Shown piece after piece: positions 24,842 through 36,732 of a DNA stretch of 64,000 bases. The first letter of the stretch is position 1, and each line of letters starts with the position of its first letter. Below the pieces are notes generated by a model. It did not search any database. It was given only the letters and a program-made list of their open reading frames with translations, and had not been told where the DNA came from. The DNA is from Rhabditoides inermis (Eukaryota > Nematoda > Chromadorea > Rhabditida > Rhabditidae). Location of the stretch: NCBI GenBank assembly GCA_963966185.1, contig CAWZYM010000172.1:323501-387500 (forward strand), in the 5' to 3' direction. Made by a program: the position numbers and the translations under genes.

Positions 24842-25601
24842 CGTGATTGCACCCATTATGTGACACCTAGTCTAATCGACTGTCAAGGCATATGGGTGCG
24901 AGAGAGAGGCTAATATGGTTCGATAAGTGAAGCGAAGAGGGTAGTAAAAGGGTAATATGAAAGAGCGATACATGATGGTACAGAAACATCAATGTCTCAC
25001 CGATGTTCCTGATCATTCCCCTCGGATCGACGGAGACGACGAGCTCCACACTGCCGTAGTACTGCTCCCTCCTCACCGACGACCGCAGACGACGTGCACG
25101 CATCTCCGACGGAGAACTGAAACCGGAAAACGTATCCTCAAACGTATCTGCTTCCACTAGTCTGTAGGTTAGGTGACGAGGATGTCTCTGGCTGTACGAT
25201 CTTATTAAACGTATCCTCAAACGTATATGTTTCTTGGTACTAGTATATGTAGGTTAGGTTGTGCGATTAGGTATGTGTGTCTTCGCTCTTGTGAATAGTG
25301 GATGTGGCAGGGCCAATCATAAGTCATAAGCTCTATCGACCCATGGACAGAGACACGCAAAACATGAGGGGGAAACAAGATGTTGCGAGACTGTGGCGTG
25401 GCATACGAATGAACATGGCCGGCCCATCTCTGAGCGACGTTGACGTCTCCCTGCCCCCGATGACCTGTTCGTCCTGGCTCGGTGTCCATCGTGCTGCTGC
25501 TGCTCCGTCTGCTCCTCCTCCTTCTGCTCCTTCTCCCGCCAGCCGGTGAGGCGCAGTTGCGTGAGGCGCTGCGGCAGCGGTGGTTTGACGGAGCGACGCA
25601 T
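16971..25601 (-). CDS. GARNL3: GARNL3-like protein: Rap/Ran-GAP domain plus citron homology (CNH) domain
   Basis: Roughly 25 small exons. The N-terminus (25010-25112) has [14 protein letters not shown]. Then come [37 protein letters not shown] and [18 protein letters not shown]. The RapGAP catalytic segment [18 protein letters not shown] (about 22145-22190) keeps the Asn of the Asn thumb. [20 protein letters not shown] and the CNH half follow, including [16 protein letters not shown] near 17520-17560. The stop is at 16971-16973 after [14 protein letters not shown]. All match the order of vertebrate GARNL3, a predicted GTPase activator for Rap-type small GTPases. The 5' end is uncertain: an exon at about 25487-25612 joins in phase ([11 protein letters not shown]) and has an ATG at 25601, but an ATG at 25103 is also possible. 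Introns contain a foldback element, a tRNA-like sequence and many GA/CT tracts. Confidence 0.85.
17193..17312. repeat. (GA)n-rich tract in a GARNL3 intron
   Basis: An interrupted GA tract of about 120 bp directly follows the exon at 17072-17171; in the transcript it is a pyrimidine tract near the acceptor. A CT tract of opposite polarity lies at 17432-17476. Confidence 0.85.
17843..18173. mobile_element. Foldback element with 110-bp inverted arms
   Basis: Left arm 17843-17952 and right arm 18064-18173 are near-perfect inverted copies around a loop of about 111 bp. Shared segments include AGTAGTTGGTTTGTACTG and its complement. Both outer ends carry TA, which fits a Tc1/mariner-like MITE with a TA target, though the superfamily is not certain. 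It lies in a GARNL3 intron and would form a long hairpin in the pre-mRNA. Confidence 0.75.
18564..18585. repeat. Perfect short hairpin
   Basis: Arms AGAGGGCGC and GCGCCCTCT flank a 4-base loop in the GARNL3 intron, next to a GC-rich stretch (CCCG repeats at about 18313-18352). Confidence 0.6.
19047..19127 (-). repeat. tRNA-derived pseudogene or SINE head
   Basis: Read on the minus strand it has an A box (TGGTCTAGTGG, 19107-19117), a B box (GGTTCGATTCC, 19063-19073) and ends that can pair over nine bases (GTAGCGAAC with GTTCGCTGC). The T stem is mismatched, so it is not a normal tRNA. The A-box region resembles tRNA-Glu/Asp. A doubled TTTTGCTAGATTG follows downstream. It lies in a GARNL3 intron. 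Confidence 0.6.
21713..21809. repeat. (GA)n and (GGGAGA)n tract
   Basis: About 45 bp of pure GA passes into GGGAGA units, between two GARNL3 exons (about 21610-21690 and 21815-21900). Confidence 0.9.
21917..21976. repeat. (AT)n microsatellite, about 60 bp
   Basis: Uninterrupted AT dinucleotides in a GARNL3 intron. Such a tract is self-complementary and can extrude a cruciform. Confidence 0.95.
22904..23040. repeat. Long GA-rich tract
   Basis: About 135 bp of almost pure purine on the plus strand in a GARNL3 intron. It produces spurious Ser-Leu reading frames on the minus strand. Confidence 0.9.
25128..25260. repeat. Direct duplication of about 78 bp period
   Basis: AACGTATCCTCAAACGTAT occurs at about 25130 and again at about 25208. 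Each copy is followed at a similar distance by GTAGGTTAGGT. It lies just upstream of a GARNL3 exon on the gene strand. Confidence 0.7.
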
Positions 25602-26739
25602 GGTAGGGTACAGGTGAGACTGCGAGGGGAGAGGGGGGGGGGAGAGAGTGCGAGGCCCCGCCCACTGGCGACATGCAGTCATTGTATGCTCACAGGGGTA
25701 ATGAAGCAGCAAAGGGCGCGGCGGGGGCAAATGGCGGGTTCCGACACGCTATCACACACTCACTCCTCGAACACATCGTCCTCCCACTCGATGGCGGCGG
25801 GCGCAAGTGGCGCGTGGTCGAACGCGCTGCTCGGACGACGCAGCATGCGGCAGAGGCGCGCGCGGCAGTTGCGCGGCGCGAAATAGGCGGGTGGCGCGGA
25901 AGTTGCGCGAGTAGTGGAATACAGTCGAATCAATAGCGGGAGCGATGAGGGAAGGGGCTATGAAGGAGTGTGGGGATAATCCATAGAAGCTGACTGAGTG
26001 GAGGGGAGGGGGAGAAGGAGGCCGTATCACTCAATCACATTACACAGAGAGAGGGGGGGAGAGGGGATTAATTCACTTGACTTATCAATCTTATCATATC
26101 TCGGGAGAGTGGGGGAGGATGCGGTATGCACCATCCGAAGAGGAATAGCTCATAATCGAGGAAACGCTCTCTCTTTCTCTTTCTTTATTTTTTTTTCTTT
26201 TTCTCTCTCTCTCTCATTCTCTCCAATTGAAACATGACACTGATAGTTGTTAGTCGGAATCATATCATATACATACCAGGAACTCCCGTGATTGTACATA
26301 GCTACGCTACCAGGAACTGAGGTCAATTTGTACTGGGCGAGGCAATCAAATCAACTACGCTCGATTTACATCATGAATCGTATTTGAATAAAGAAGGGTA
26401 AAAAATGATCTATTTCACAAACTATGTTTCACCAATAGTACTACAAATAAAGTATATCCGTTACTAGAAGAAATAGGAAAAAAATATGAGAACCGACACG
26501 AAACTATAAAATAGTGAACAGTGTCGGATAGGCAGGCAGGGAAAAACCGAAAGAGCCGACGGGGCAGATGAATAATTCCCTCCCAGAGCCTCCGAAACGA
26601 CCAGAATATGTGGAAAACTGGTAGGAGAGAGCACTTATAGTAGAGATAAAAAGAGGAGAGGAGTGAAATTGAAAAGAGGAAATATAATGAACCGACGTGG
26701 GTTGACTGGAAAACAAAGGAAAACATAGTAAATGTGTAA
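25602..26739. other. 5' flank or first introns of GARNL3
   Basis: Contains GC-rich sequence at 25750-25880 with a possible minus-strand exon (RRPSSAFDHAPLAPAAIEWE) that could not be joined in phase, plus CT tracts. No independent gene was recognised. Confidence 0.4.
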
Positions 26740-29133
26740 ATGATCAACCTGCCGGATCTACAGTGGCCTCACCGCCTACAACTACGCCGACTAGTCAGCC
26801 GTGGCTTGATTTGACGACCCAATTCGACCTGGTGCAGCACATCGACCGTCCAACACACCGTCATGGGGGCACCCTCGACCTACTGTACAGTACCCACTGC
26901 GTCCCATCATGGTCACTGAAGTCACCGCTCGGAAAATCTGACCACTTTGCTATTGCTTTCGACACTGCCATCCCTCGCATCACGTTGCCAACTACTTGGA
27001 GGCGTGATTTCGAGGCCGCAGACTACACCCGGATAGCCTCGCACCTGGCTGCACTTCCATGAAGTTCTCTCTTCCTCACTCTCCCCACCGCCGACGACAT
27101 GTACAACTACTTTGCCGAGACGCTTTACCAGATGATTGATCGTCACGTGCCGATGAAGCGCTGCTCACCGAACGGCATTCGAGTTCCCGCCTCCCTCGTC
27201 TCCATCACCGAGCAGAGAGAGCGACTATTCCAGGAGTGGCTCTCTCACCCATCCGATACCCGGAAACTCAAGTTCGAGGAGTGCGACCGCAAGAGCAAGC
27301 TGCTGCTCAACAAGTACAAGAAGTCGATCGAGCGTGCCATCGCTAGAAGTGGAGACCGCAACCGTTTCTTCCGCTACGTGAACAGTCGACTCAGCTCCCA
27401 GCCCACGGCCACTATACTCCGCGACTCTGAGGGAAAGCCCGTCGTCAAGGATTCTGCAAAGGCGTCTCTCCTTGCGTCCGCCTTTCAATCAGTCTTCACC
27501 GTCGACGATGGCTGTGCTCCGCCTTTCCCGTCCTAGCACACCTCTTTCACCATGCCCTATTTCACATCACGTCATTTGTCGTCTGATGGAAGGATGGTCA
27601 ACTTCTCATGCACTCACTCCGGACAGGATACCGATGCTGTTTCTGAAGAGGGTTGCTGTAGCTGTTGCTGAACCGCTCGCAACGATCTACAACACTAGCA
27701 TCTGCACAGGCGTCGTACCTTCTCTCTGGAAGACGTCATATGTGACTGCTATTTTTCCGAAGGAGAAGGGAGCAACAGACCCGCTCAAGTATCGTCCCAT
27801 CTCCAGTACCTCGTTCGCATGTCGGATATTCGAGAAGATTCTGAAGGACCACCTAGAACGTCACATATCTGCCCGCGCCATTCTTCCGCCGGAGCAGTTT
27901 GGTTTTGTATCGCGGAAGTCGACCGAACTGCAGATGATACCTCGATCATTGGACGGACGCCGTCGACAAGCAGCTCACCTGCGACGTCATCTACTTCGAT
28001 TTTGCCAAGGCGTTTGACAGGGTCTGCCACGCCAAGCTGCTTCTCAAGCTCTCTGCCTTGGGATTCAGTGAGGTAACAGTGCAGTGGATCCGCAACTACA
28101 TTACCGGCCGCACCTTCCAAGTACGCGTCAACGACCAGTTCTCGCCTCCCTGTGACATCACTTCTGGTGTTCCACAAGGAACCGTTCTTGGCCCGATACT
28201 GTTCAACATCTACTCGGCTGATCTCGTCCCGCTCATCCGGCCACTCGCTACCTGCAAGATGTACGCCGACGATGTGTGAAGGTCCACATCACCTGCTCTC
28301 CTGACGGCGATCGGTCATCCCTACAGACCGCTATCAACGTCGTCAACGACTGGGCATTTATATGGCAACTTCCCCTCGCTGGTCACAAAACCAAGGTACT
28401 TCACATTGGGCGTAAAAACCCAAAGCACCAGTATCTGGTGGCCGGCGCCGCCATTGACTCTGTCGAGGAAATGGTCGACCTGGGATTCACCATCACTTCC
28501 AACCTGCACTTCACTGCAATCGGATCTACGCCAACGCCTACAATCGCGCTTACTGCATCTATCGCTCGTCTCCACAGACCAGAAGTTCCTTCTACACAAC
28601 CTATGTTTGGCCACTTCTCGAGTACGGTACCTGCGTCTTCAACCATCACGACCAGGCATCCATCAAGCAGCTCGACAAAACTACGTCACCTGACTCATTC
28701 TTGGTAGGTGTAACAGCGTCAGCCATGGAGCTGACCATCGCAATGCGATTCTGGGCCTCCACTCACTCCAACAACGGCGGCACGTCAAGGACCTCGTGAT
28801 GTTCTACAAGATCCTGGCCGGATTCGTCGCCATTGACCGGGAAGGGTTGTTTGACCTACGCCCTTCCCGGGGTTTACGCGGTCATGAAATACGGGTAGTC
28901 CGACCTCGATTTCGAGTCAGCGCCCGGGAACATGTATTCAATGTCCGTGTCACTAACTTTTCTCACCTCCTTCCTAGTAGCTGTCTTTCCCCTGGCTGCT
29001 GCGCTTTCCCCTGCCGCTTTCCAACGGTGGCTCCCCATTTGAGATTCGTTTTGTTGTATTTTTTCCTATCTTGTCATGTTTGTACATATTTCTTTATCTT
29101 GCACGAGTTGTTAAAAACCCGTATAAATTATTA
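26740..29133 (+). mobile_element. Decayed, 5'-truncated non-LTR retrotransposon (CR1/Jockey-like)
   Basis: Homology starts in the endonuclease C-terminus (INLPDLQWP near 26743; LGKSDHFAIAFDT at about 26925). It continues through the reverse transcriptase: KYRPISSTSFACRIFEKIL at about 27789, VICDFD-type FDFAKAFDRV near 28000, SGVPQGTVLGPILFN at about 28160-28205, and the catalytic YADD at about 28262-28273. The frame is broken several times (stops near 27061, 27535 and 28279, with shifts between), so it is not functional. The 3' end, near 29110-29133, has a short AAATTATTA tail. The clade call is from the general RT pattern. Confidence 0.85.
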
Positions 29134-29374
29134 TAAGGATTTCCACCTGACCATACTAGTTTTCATATGCTCATTCTCCCTTCTTCAATGCATAATACAT
29201 GGTAATATTGTAAGAGCATAATATATAGTACTATAAAATATAGGCAAAAAATGGCAAAATAGTTCAGAAGAGTAAAAGACAGTACAATGTTTTAAAGAGT
29301 GATAATATAAGTATACCAGAAATGTGGCGTCAATAAGCCAGAGAGTCATGCGACTGAACACGCGAATATGGAAT

Positions 29375-29410
<36 letters not shown>

Positions 29411-30370
29411 GGGAGCTGGTTAATTAAACTAGTCGACTAGTCTTCTCTCATAGCTACTGAAATAAATTATGAGTTTCTCTCACTATCGCCCATGTCTATA
29501 AAAATAAAATAATTATTTGTTTCAAAAATCACATTTTGGATTTGGACTGGAATAACTGACCCGATGGAGATTCTTCGTACCAAGTCCGCTTGTTCGATCA
29601 ATCCATCGATGAGAGGACGGAGAGTGTACATCCTGGAAACATTGTTATAAGATTACTATCTAAGAATGGTCAGAGAATAAAAAAAACCATGTGCGCAAAC
29701 AACATATTTCTTTGTTTATTTGTTAAGAAAAATGTGAAAGAGCGCAGACGAAGAGGAGATGAAGGAAAAGCCTAGGAGAGAGAAGAATATTTAGGGAGAG
29801 TGAAAGGGAGAAGAGAAAGAGAAGAGAAAGAGAAAACTAGTAAGAAAAGTATACAAACATCCGATCTTTTTTCACAATGACTGATAGGCATATTGTCAAA
29901 TACAACAAAAATTAAAAACTTATTAATAAAACTGCGTTGCACTCGTCACACATTTCGCAAATTGAAATAATGAGTGAGTTACACAAGACTCGGAAAGCAC
30001 ATGTGTGTTCGGTGAATGGATTATGAAAGTAATTGGATTCGTCAGATGAAAATTATGGGAACCACTCGAAAACCTACGTCATACACATTAGAACTAGTAT
30101 TCGTTAGTTGACTTGACAGAAGTCCTACACTTTAGAAAGCAAACAACTAGAAACTGATTGAGAAATGGACACTACTAATGTGAAAACCTAGTGGTTTGTG
30201 TATCGTTTGAAAAACACAATGCAGTAATTCACACACTACATGGGATTCCGAAAGAACGAGAGAAAAATGTAAAAAAATACAACATTTGAATTGAAAATGA
30301 GACGAAGACACGCGATTTGCCTGTTACATGTACCCAATGTTAGACACGCGAGAAGAGTCTCCGTGACTGT

Positions 30371-30414
<44 letters not shown>

Positions 30415-30665
30415 CTCTCTCTTGTTTTTGGTGTTATAAAATAATATCGTGGACACATAAAACAAGAACCAAAACACATATGGTAGAATGCTCGAACGAA
30501 ATAATTGCTGACTACCACGATTAGTATAGATATAAATACAAATAGAGAAAATGATATGACTTTGGTGATAAACGATCGCTGTTTTATACGAGTCGTGTGA
30601 TTCAGCCAATAATTTTGGTTTACAAAATGTGGGCGTGTTTAGATGAGTCGAAATGAGTGGATCTT

Positions 30666-30721
<56 letters not shown>

Positions 30722-32200
30722 GACGCCATGAATGAATGGGTGGTCCATAATATATGAGAACGTCATCTGCCCATAGGGATAAGGACAGTGGGAGAGAGAT
30801 GTGTACAAAATGTGAATAGCAAACTAATAGACCTAGGCCCCTCGCCAGTACCCCGCCGCGCACGAAAAACATCCCTTTTTCTACCGCACAAAAAGTGAGT
30901 GTGTGTGCTGTGTATAGGCGGATAATTTGGAAACGACGAGACAAGATATATAAGGAAATGGAGACGGCCCAATTGGCATGGCTGGAGGGAAATATGAGAA
31001 GAGAAGCCATTGTGTTGCAACAAGCCAGAAATGAAAGTGGCCATGCGCCACCGTGAAATGCAATATTTCATATTTCGACGAGGTTTTTGTAGGGGCAGTC
31101 GTCATGATTACAGCCAGCGAATCGTGAGTGAGACTAGGTTTGTAGCAGCGAAGTGTGTGAGAGAGTGTGAGAACGACGGGTGTTGATATGCTATATTCGG
31201 CATTGTTCCCAGTAACCAAGAATGTGTGGGGGTGGGGTGATGGATAGCACATCGGAAACCAGAGAGAGAGAGAGGACGGAGGAGGGAGACACACCAATTG
31301 CAGAGTGCTCAAACATCTATATACGCGACAATGAAACATGCTAGTTGATACAAACGAACGTTGCATCTCTAGGGCATTTTCATGGGAGGAAACCAACGTA
31401 GTATGGAATAATGTATTTATGGAACGGTGCAAGATAGCAGACGGAGAGGGTGTTTGTGTGTGAGGGAAGGGCGTCCGTGGAAGGAAGAATGAGGCTGGCT
31501 GGTATCCACACCCGTCTCCCAGTCTCCCATCTCGCATTGTTATGCCGTCTATGTGTGTTTATGAGAGTATCTTTCTGGCTGGCTACTACCGTGCGCTCCG
31601 CTAGATACGAATTATACCCGGAAGACAAAAGAGAGAGGGGGGAGTGAGAAGAAAGAGTGTACCAAACAAAGCTGGTATCTGGGTAGCGACGGATGGGCTC
31701 GCATTATCACTTATTCATTTACTTCTCGGGTGTGAGACTGCTTAGAGTATAGAAAACAAAATGAGTTTGTAAAGAGATCCGTCCATCCGCGTATTTCATA
31801 GTTTAATTGAGCCTGCAAAATAACTGATGATTGTGACTTTGTGACCATATAAGGGGCATTCGCTTTTGAGTAGCGGTCAGTCTCTCCACAACTCTCCTTG
31901 AAACGTCTTCAAACCCAAGTGATGTGTTTGGAAGAAACTTTGTTTGGATTCGTCTCACTTTGTCTCTCTCTCCTCTCACTGTAATGTTTTGTCTCTGTCT
32001 AAATCTATCCTGTGGTGAGCGAGCGTGTTTCGCAAAATGATGACTCATGCAGGCAGTAGGTGAGCCATCCAATGCCCCCACCCCTTCTCCCGTTCAATTC
32101 TCATTTCGGTGACTCACTTCGCCTTCCGGCAGACTCGTGTGTTATCACCTAGTGTCCACGCATTTTTTCTGATCTTTTTGTTGTGGGTTCAGAGACCGGG
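29134..32200. other. Intergenic region, no gene recognised
   Basis: Contains GA/CT microsatellites (about 29378-29407, 30371-30410, 30668-30718) and AT-rich sequence. Open frames of 60-218 codons on the minus strand have no splice support or familiar motifs. Apart from the candidate exon at 29561-29632, I see nothing coding. Confidence 0.5.
29561..29632 (-). other. Isolated candidate exon
   Basis: A 72-bp block with good splice borders on the minus strand (TTTCCAG before it, GTCAGT after it) encodes MYTLRPLIDGLIEQADLVRR and a few more residues without a stop. It could be a far-upstream exon of GARNL3 or part of an unrecognised gene. No neighbouring exon was found. Confidence 0.25.
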
Positions 32201-32215
32201 CAGTCTTCATCCTTC

Positions 32216-32235
32216 TATAAAGCGGCGATGAGTCA
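32216..32235 (+). promoter_or_regulatory. TATA-like box and bZIP site
   Basis: TATAAAG (32216-32222) is followed by TGAGTCA (32229-32235), an AP-1 type site. Distal to profilin (1.7 kb upstream), so it could serve a non-coding first exon; the role is inferred. Confidence 0.3.
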
Positions 32236-32803
32236 GCTTCTCTGCTATGTGTACTCTCCGCATTTCGTCCACCCTTCGCACCCGCACCGCACACTACCCA
32301 ATTAACTGCTCTATGCAAATTTCATAACCGCGCAGTAATCTAGGCGGGCGTTCGTTTCGCAACAGGGCGGCGCTCGATTATAGCCTCGGGCTATCCCTCA
32401 TTCTGGCTGGCTGGCGACAGCAATCGCTGCGGGCTGCGTGTGTCTCTATCGTGCATGCAAATGAGCCCCCGGCCAAGGGAGGGCGGCACCCGAGTAATGT
32501 CCTTTTGACCATCTGGTGTGTGTGTGTGCGAGTGTGGCAGTGTCATTATCGGGCTACCCCCTCCCTACCCATCCATCCATCCGCGCACCACATCGATCGA
32601 TCCACTGTCCTCCACCACTGCGCCTCCATGTTCGTTTCAAAAAACCATTCTCTCTGCTGCGCACCCCCACTACTCACTCCACTCAACCCACTTTCTACAC
32701 GGTCGGCCCATAGCGTTAGGTTGTAGTGAAATATCACTACTTTTGAGATAGTATTATGGTAGTGTATAGTTGTGAAGCACACTCATGAAGTGCAGCAAGC
32801 CCA

Positions 32804-33126
32804 TTTTGGCGGGAACGGTTAATGGGCGGGGCTAAGATGCATTTTTGGCGCACCGGCTGCCCATCGGCTGTCTATAGGCATTCATTCATTGCGACGATAC
32901 GCAGCCAGACCGGTTGTTGTAGGCAGTTTTTACCCGCCAAAAGATTTTGAACGGGTCTTGTTTTTTGTTTACCTAATTAATCTGATGGTGGAATTGTTTA
33001 TGTTGTCTGTTGCGGCTGATAGGTTTCGTAGTTGATTATCTTTCTTTCGGTATTGATATCCTATTTGCTAACGTCTGGTAGTTCCTTACACGGCTATCGC
33101 CGTTCTGGAAGCTCATGTTTCGCGCG
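32804..33126 (+). promoter_or_regulatory. Cluster of E2F-like sites with a GC box upstream of profilin
   Basis: TTTTGGCGGGAA at 32804-32815, a GC box GGGCGGGGC at 32824-32832, an inverted copy TACCCGCCAAAAG at 32931-32943 and TTTCGCGCG at 33118-33126. All fit the E2F/DP core. Nothing in the sequence proves that profilin is the target. Confidence 0.4.
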
Positions 33127-33905
33127 CGAGCCTAATTACTGGCTAGTCGGCCCTCGGCAAACACGAGATTACGTCCATACGCGATGACATTATACCGCTT
33201 GCATGAGCGCCGCGCAATTCATTCATTCCCGCTGTTCGAAGGCCAACACGCGTGTGTGCTCAAGAAATCGCGGTCAATTATCGTTTCTTTCGTTGACGTA
33301 TTCATTATTTGTTACATTCAGAATGTTTGCTTTACGAGACGAGAGTGAAAGAGAATGGTGCGCGAACACACACACGTCGCGTATTGATTCCGGACCGCCG
33401 GCCGTTTGCATTGCGATTCTCCAATCGCACAGTCTTCTTTTGGGGCGCGCTCACCCTCTGGCCCCTTCACTCCTCCCGCTCTCTCGACAACGACCCTATT
33501 GTTGTACGCCTGCGCGAGCGCTAAGTGACCTGCCCAGTGTCTGACTTACATTGGATCCTTTTTTTGTCTCGAACGTGTCATTCCCACTGCCCCCGCTCTA
33601 CTATTCATCGCTACCAACCACGCATCCATTAAACTCCTTATCAGCCCTTAGTATCGATTTACTCCGGTGGCTGTGTTTTTATCCTGCCGTATCGTTCCCG
33701 CTGACCGGCACCACCCATAGACGTGAATCACTCCTGATCGGCTTTCGCCCGCCCCTTGCGAACCGCTCGCTCATCGATCGCTGGAATGATTATGCGCATG
33801 TTTTGCATTCACTCATCGCCCTGCCCCTCTCGCTCGCCAGTTGATCGTTTGATTGTCACTCGCGTGTGTGTTTCACCCGTCACTCAACCGCTTGCCTTGC
33901 AGATC

Positions 33906-34644
33906 ATGGCTACTGGCTGGAACGCGTACATCTCGAACCTGCAGGCGTCGTCTACTGCCATCAAGCGTGCCGCCATCGTCGGATTCCCCGATGGATCGGT
34001 GTGGGCCCGCACCGAGGGAGACAACACGTTCAAGGTGAGCAGAGGGAACGACTGACCGACATTGATAGCATCTTCGCACTCTCTTCTCTCTGCCTCTGTT
34101 GTTGCATCATGTGTCAGCCCATCGATCACTTGCGCGGCGGCGGGTGTGAATGGATGATGATTATCCCTTCTCCAGGCGACCGAGGCTGAGCTGAAGAAGT
34201 TCGTCGCTCACTTCAACAAGATCTCGGATGTGCCGGCGACTGGAGCCGACCTGGAGGAGGTGCACTACGTGGTGCCTCGCGTCGAGGAGAACATGATCTT
34301 CGGAAAGAAGGCCAACACTGGCTTCTTCGCCTCTCGCTCCAAGACCGGTGAGTGCAGAGTACGAATGGAGTGGTGGAGCCGCCACCATTCGATGGTTGTT
34401 TTTGCCCGTCGCCACTGTGCGCGATTTCGGGATTAGTGGGTAGTGTGTGTGGGGTTGCGTTTGTCGGCGCGATTAGGAACGAGTTCTATTGGAACATCTT
34501 TTAGCTTGTGGAATGAGGGAATGGGTTGATGTTCTTGTTTCAGCCGTGGTGATCGCCGTGTACGAGGGCGAGACTCACGTGGGCTCGCAGGTGCGCGACG
34601 CTGTGGAGCGCATGGCCAAGTACCTTTCGGACTCGAACTACTGA
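33906..34644 (+). CDS. PFN: Profilin
   Basis: Three exons (33906-34034, 34176-34347, 34544-34644) join to 133 residues, the normal size for profilin. The N-terminus ATGWNAYISNL has the conserved Trp and Tyr of the poly-proline-binding face. KRAAIVGFPDGSVWARTEGD, FGKKANTGFFASRSKT and the C-terminal helix RDAVERMAKYLSDSNY are typical of nematode profilins. Profilin binds actin monomers, feeds them to formins and binds phosphoinositides and proline-rich partners. The splice acceptor CCTTGCAG lies 3 bp before the ATG, suggesting trans-splicing or a 5'UTR intron. Codon use is strongly GC-biased, as expected of a highly expressed gene. Confidence 0.97.
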
Positions 34645-35603
34645 GTGAGGACCGCCCACGCCCGCCGAGAGAGGGCTGGGTCCCCTCCCTCCACACACCC
34701 TCACTCTCTTCTCTCTCTCCTTACAAATTAAGAACGATAGCATTTTATCGCTGAGTCTATACCGAGTGTGCATGTGTGTTGAATTCTCTTGATCAAAACT
34801 ATTCCATACCAACATTCTTCTCTCCTTTGCTATACTATACCCATGTTGATCCCCCATCACCGCCGCTGCGCCTGATTTTCGCGTTCCAGTTTGTATCTGT
34901 AAAGAGTTATGTTTAATTTATATACAGATAAATTATGGAAAACTTTACGAAATCGTGTTCTAGTGTTATGCATATGCAAGGTAGATACAAACAGAAATGC
35001 ATGAGAGGTATGAGCACTAAGAGGGTAGATGATTCGATTGGCGTAGTGCGACTTAATGTCGTATTCGTGATAACCTAGCCAAACCTTTTACCACTCGCCC
35101 ACTCCTTGTGTACAGATCATTTCCAATTTAGCATCTCCTTTGCCCCCTGTATGGAAATTCTCTCCGCGAACCGCCGCTTTCTCTTTTTGGGAGACGTCTT
35201 GAACTCGCTACCAGAATTCATGTTCCATTGAGCTTTTCGTGATCGTGGCATAATCGTGGATTATGCTCGTCATCGATGATCTACGTCTCGCAACAGTACG
35301 TTATGCACGGCAGTACTCGCGCGGGGAACATCTCCCGTCGTATGATGATGATGATGAATAGAGCGATGGCTTCTCGATCTACCTAGTTAACAGTACGAAT
35401 GCAATGCCTTTCTCTGAGAAGTTTCGATTTCTCGCCGTGGACAGATCACAGAAGCATTTATTCAAACACTCAAATAAATTACAGGTATACAAAATACATG
35501 TTCAAAGACTCTGGAGCTATACAATATGCGCATCACGGGGACAGAGGGACAATGTAGCGGTGTGGGTGGAGCGAGAGGGGCGGGGCCAACCGAACAGCGG
35601 AGT
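34645..35603. other. Convergent intergenic region between profilin and elongin C
   Basis: Holds both 3'UTRs. No other coding signal was seen. A minus-strand frame at 34433-34696 is the shadow of profilin exon 3 and its 3'UTR. Confidence 0.6.
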
Positions 35604-36315
35604 CTAGCAGTCGAGGAAGTTGGCGGCCATCAGCAGTTCCAGAGCCACCTCGGGGGCGATCGAAAACTCGGGGATCTCAGTGGCCGAGTTGGTGTAGCGA
35701 ACCTGAACACAGGGGGTAGACCACCCACACACACACAGCACAGACTCATCCCTCAAAAACACGAGCCCACACTCGCTCACCTTGTACGCAAAGTACTGAC
35801 ACACTTTTTGGAGAACGTGCGAGCTGGAACAGGAACGTTGATCAATCAATTAGTCAGTTTCAGATATACTCACGGGATCTCTCTGAAGTGCACCTCGTTG
35901 CTCTCGTTCTCAGAGTACTGACCGGGTCCGCTCAGCATCGCCTTGAACAAGCTGTTTAGTCACAGATAGATCAAGTGTATGGAGAAAGTGACTACCAGCA
36001 ATAGGATTGAATACGAACTTACGAACAGTTCCAATCCGAAGCTGTACTATTCCGTTTTTCGATTTGTGAGTATGTCAACTACTTATGAATAAACGATTAT
36101 ATCAATTACTATCAAAGAGGCTAACATTGTCTCTTATCTCACCTTGATGGTTCCAGAGGTGAGAGCCAGCTCCTTCTTGATGATGAACTCGTGTCCGTCG
36201 CTGCTCACTAGCTTCACATACGAGGCGTCCGGACCCTCGCAGCCACCGTACACTAAACACAAGGTCACGAAACGAATAATATAGATACTGTAGACAACTC
36301 ACCCTTTGACTCCAT
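35604..36315 (-). CDS. ELOC: Elongin C
   Basis: Five exons (36303-36315, 36143-36252, 35874-35941, 35781-35823, 35604-35702) give 110 residues against 112 in human. [42 protein letters not shown] and the invariant C-terminus [12 protein letters not shown] are nearly identical to elongin C across animals. It has a BTB/POZ-like Skp1 fold and links elongin B and SOCS/VHL-box substrate receptors to Cul2 and Cul5 ubiquitin ligases; it also activates elongin A. An acceptor (36333-36335) lies 17 bp before the ATG. The upstream gene's poly(A) signal is about 124 bp away, so it is probably the second gene of an operon. Confidence 0.97.
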
Positions 36316-36458
36316 GGTAGATGTAAGTGAGTCTGTAACACACAATCAAGTTACCATGTCAGTTTACATAAAACGGCTCACTGACAAAGATAAGTTCGCA
36401 CTTCGTCGAAACGAATTTGGATAATCTCAAACAAAACAATGTTCAAAAAACCTATAGA

Positions 36459-36464
36459 TTTATT
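36459..36464 (-). terminator. AATAAA poly(A) signal of the coiled-coil gene
   Basis: A minus-strand AATAAA about 270 bp after the stop of the upstream gene and about 124 bp before the elongin C acceptor. Confidence 0.5.
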
Positions 36465-36732
36465 ATCAAAACAACGACATGCATTAAAGGGAATAGCCAT
36501 ATTAATAGAACAGCAGAAACCTTATTAGAATCACCTTATTTACAACATTTGCATGAAAACACAGGAATTTTCCAAATGTGACAATGTACACGAAACTGAG
36601 ATATAGAACCACATGAAAATACCAGAAATATTGACATGGCTACAAAACGAAAACCAATTGAAGCTGAAGGCGTACGCGACTATACCGTAATGAGATTGAT
36701 GATGCCAAATGGAGGAGCAGAGTAGCCAGCGA

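Noticed and set aside
25752..25880. Possible 5' exon of GARNL3
   Set aside because: It looks coding in one frame but cannot be joined to the next exon in phase with a GT donor.
28300..28700. Active reverse transcriptase gene
   Set aside because: The YADD motif is present, but stops and frameshifts break the frame repeatedly.
30881..31537. 218-codon minus-strand frame
   Set aside because: No domain and no splice support; it follows a C/T-rich strand composition.
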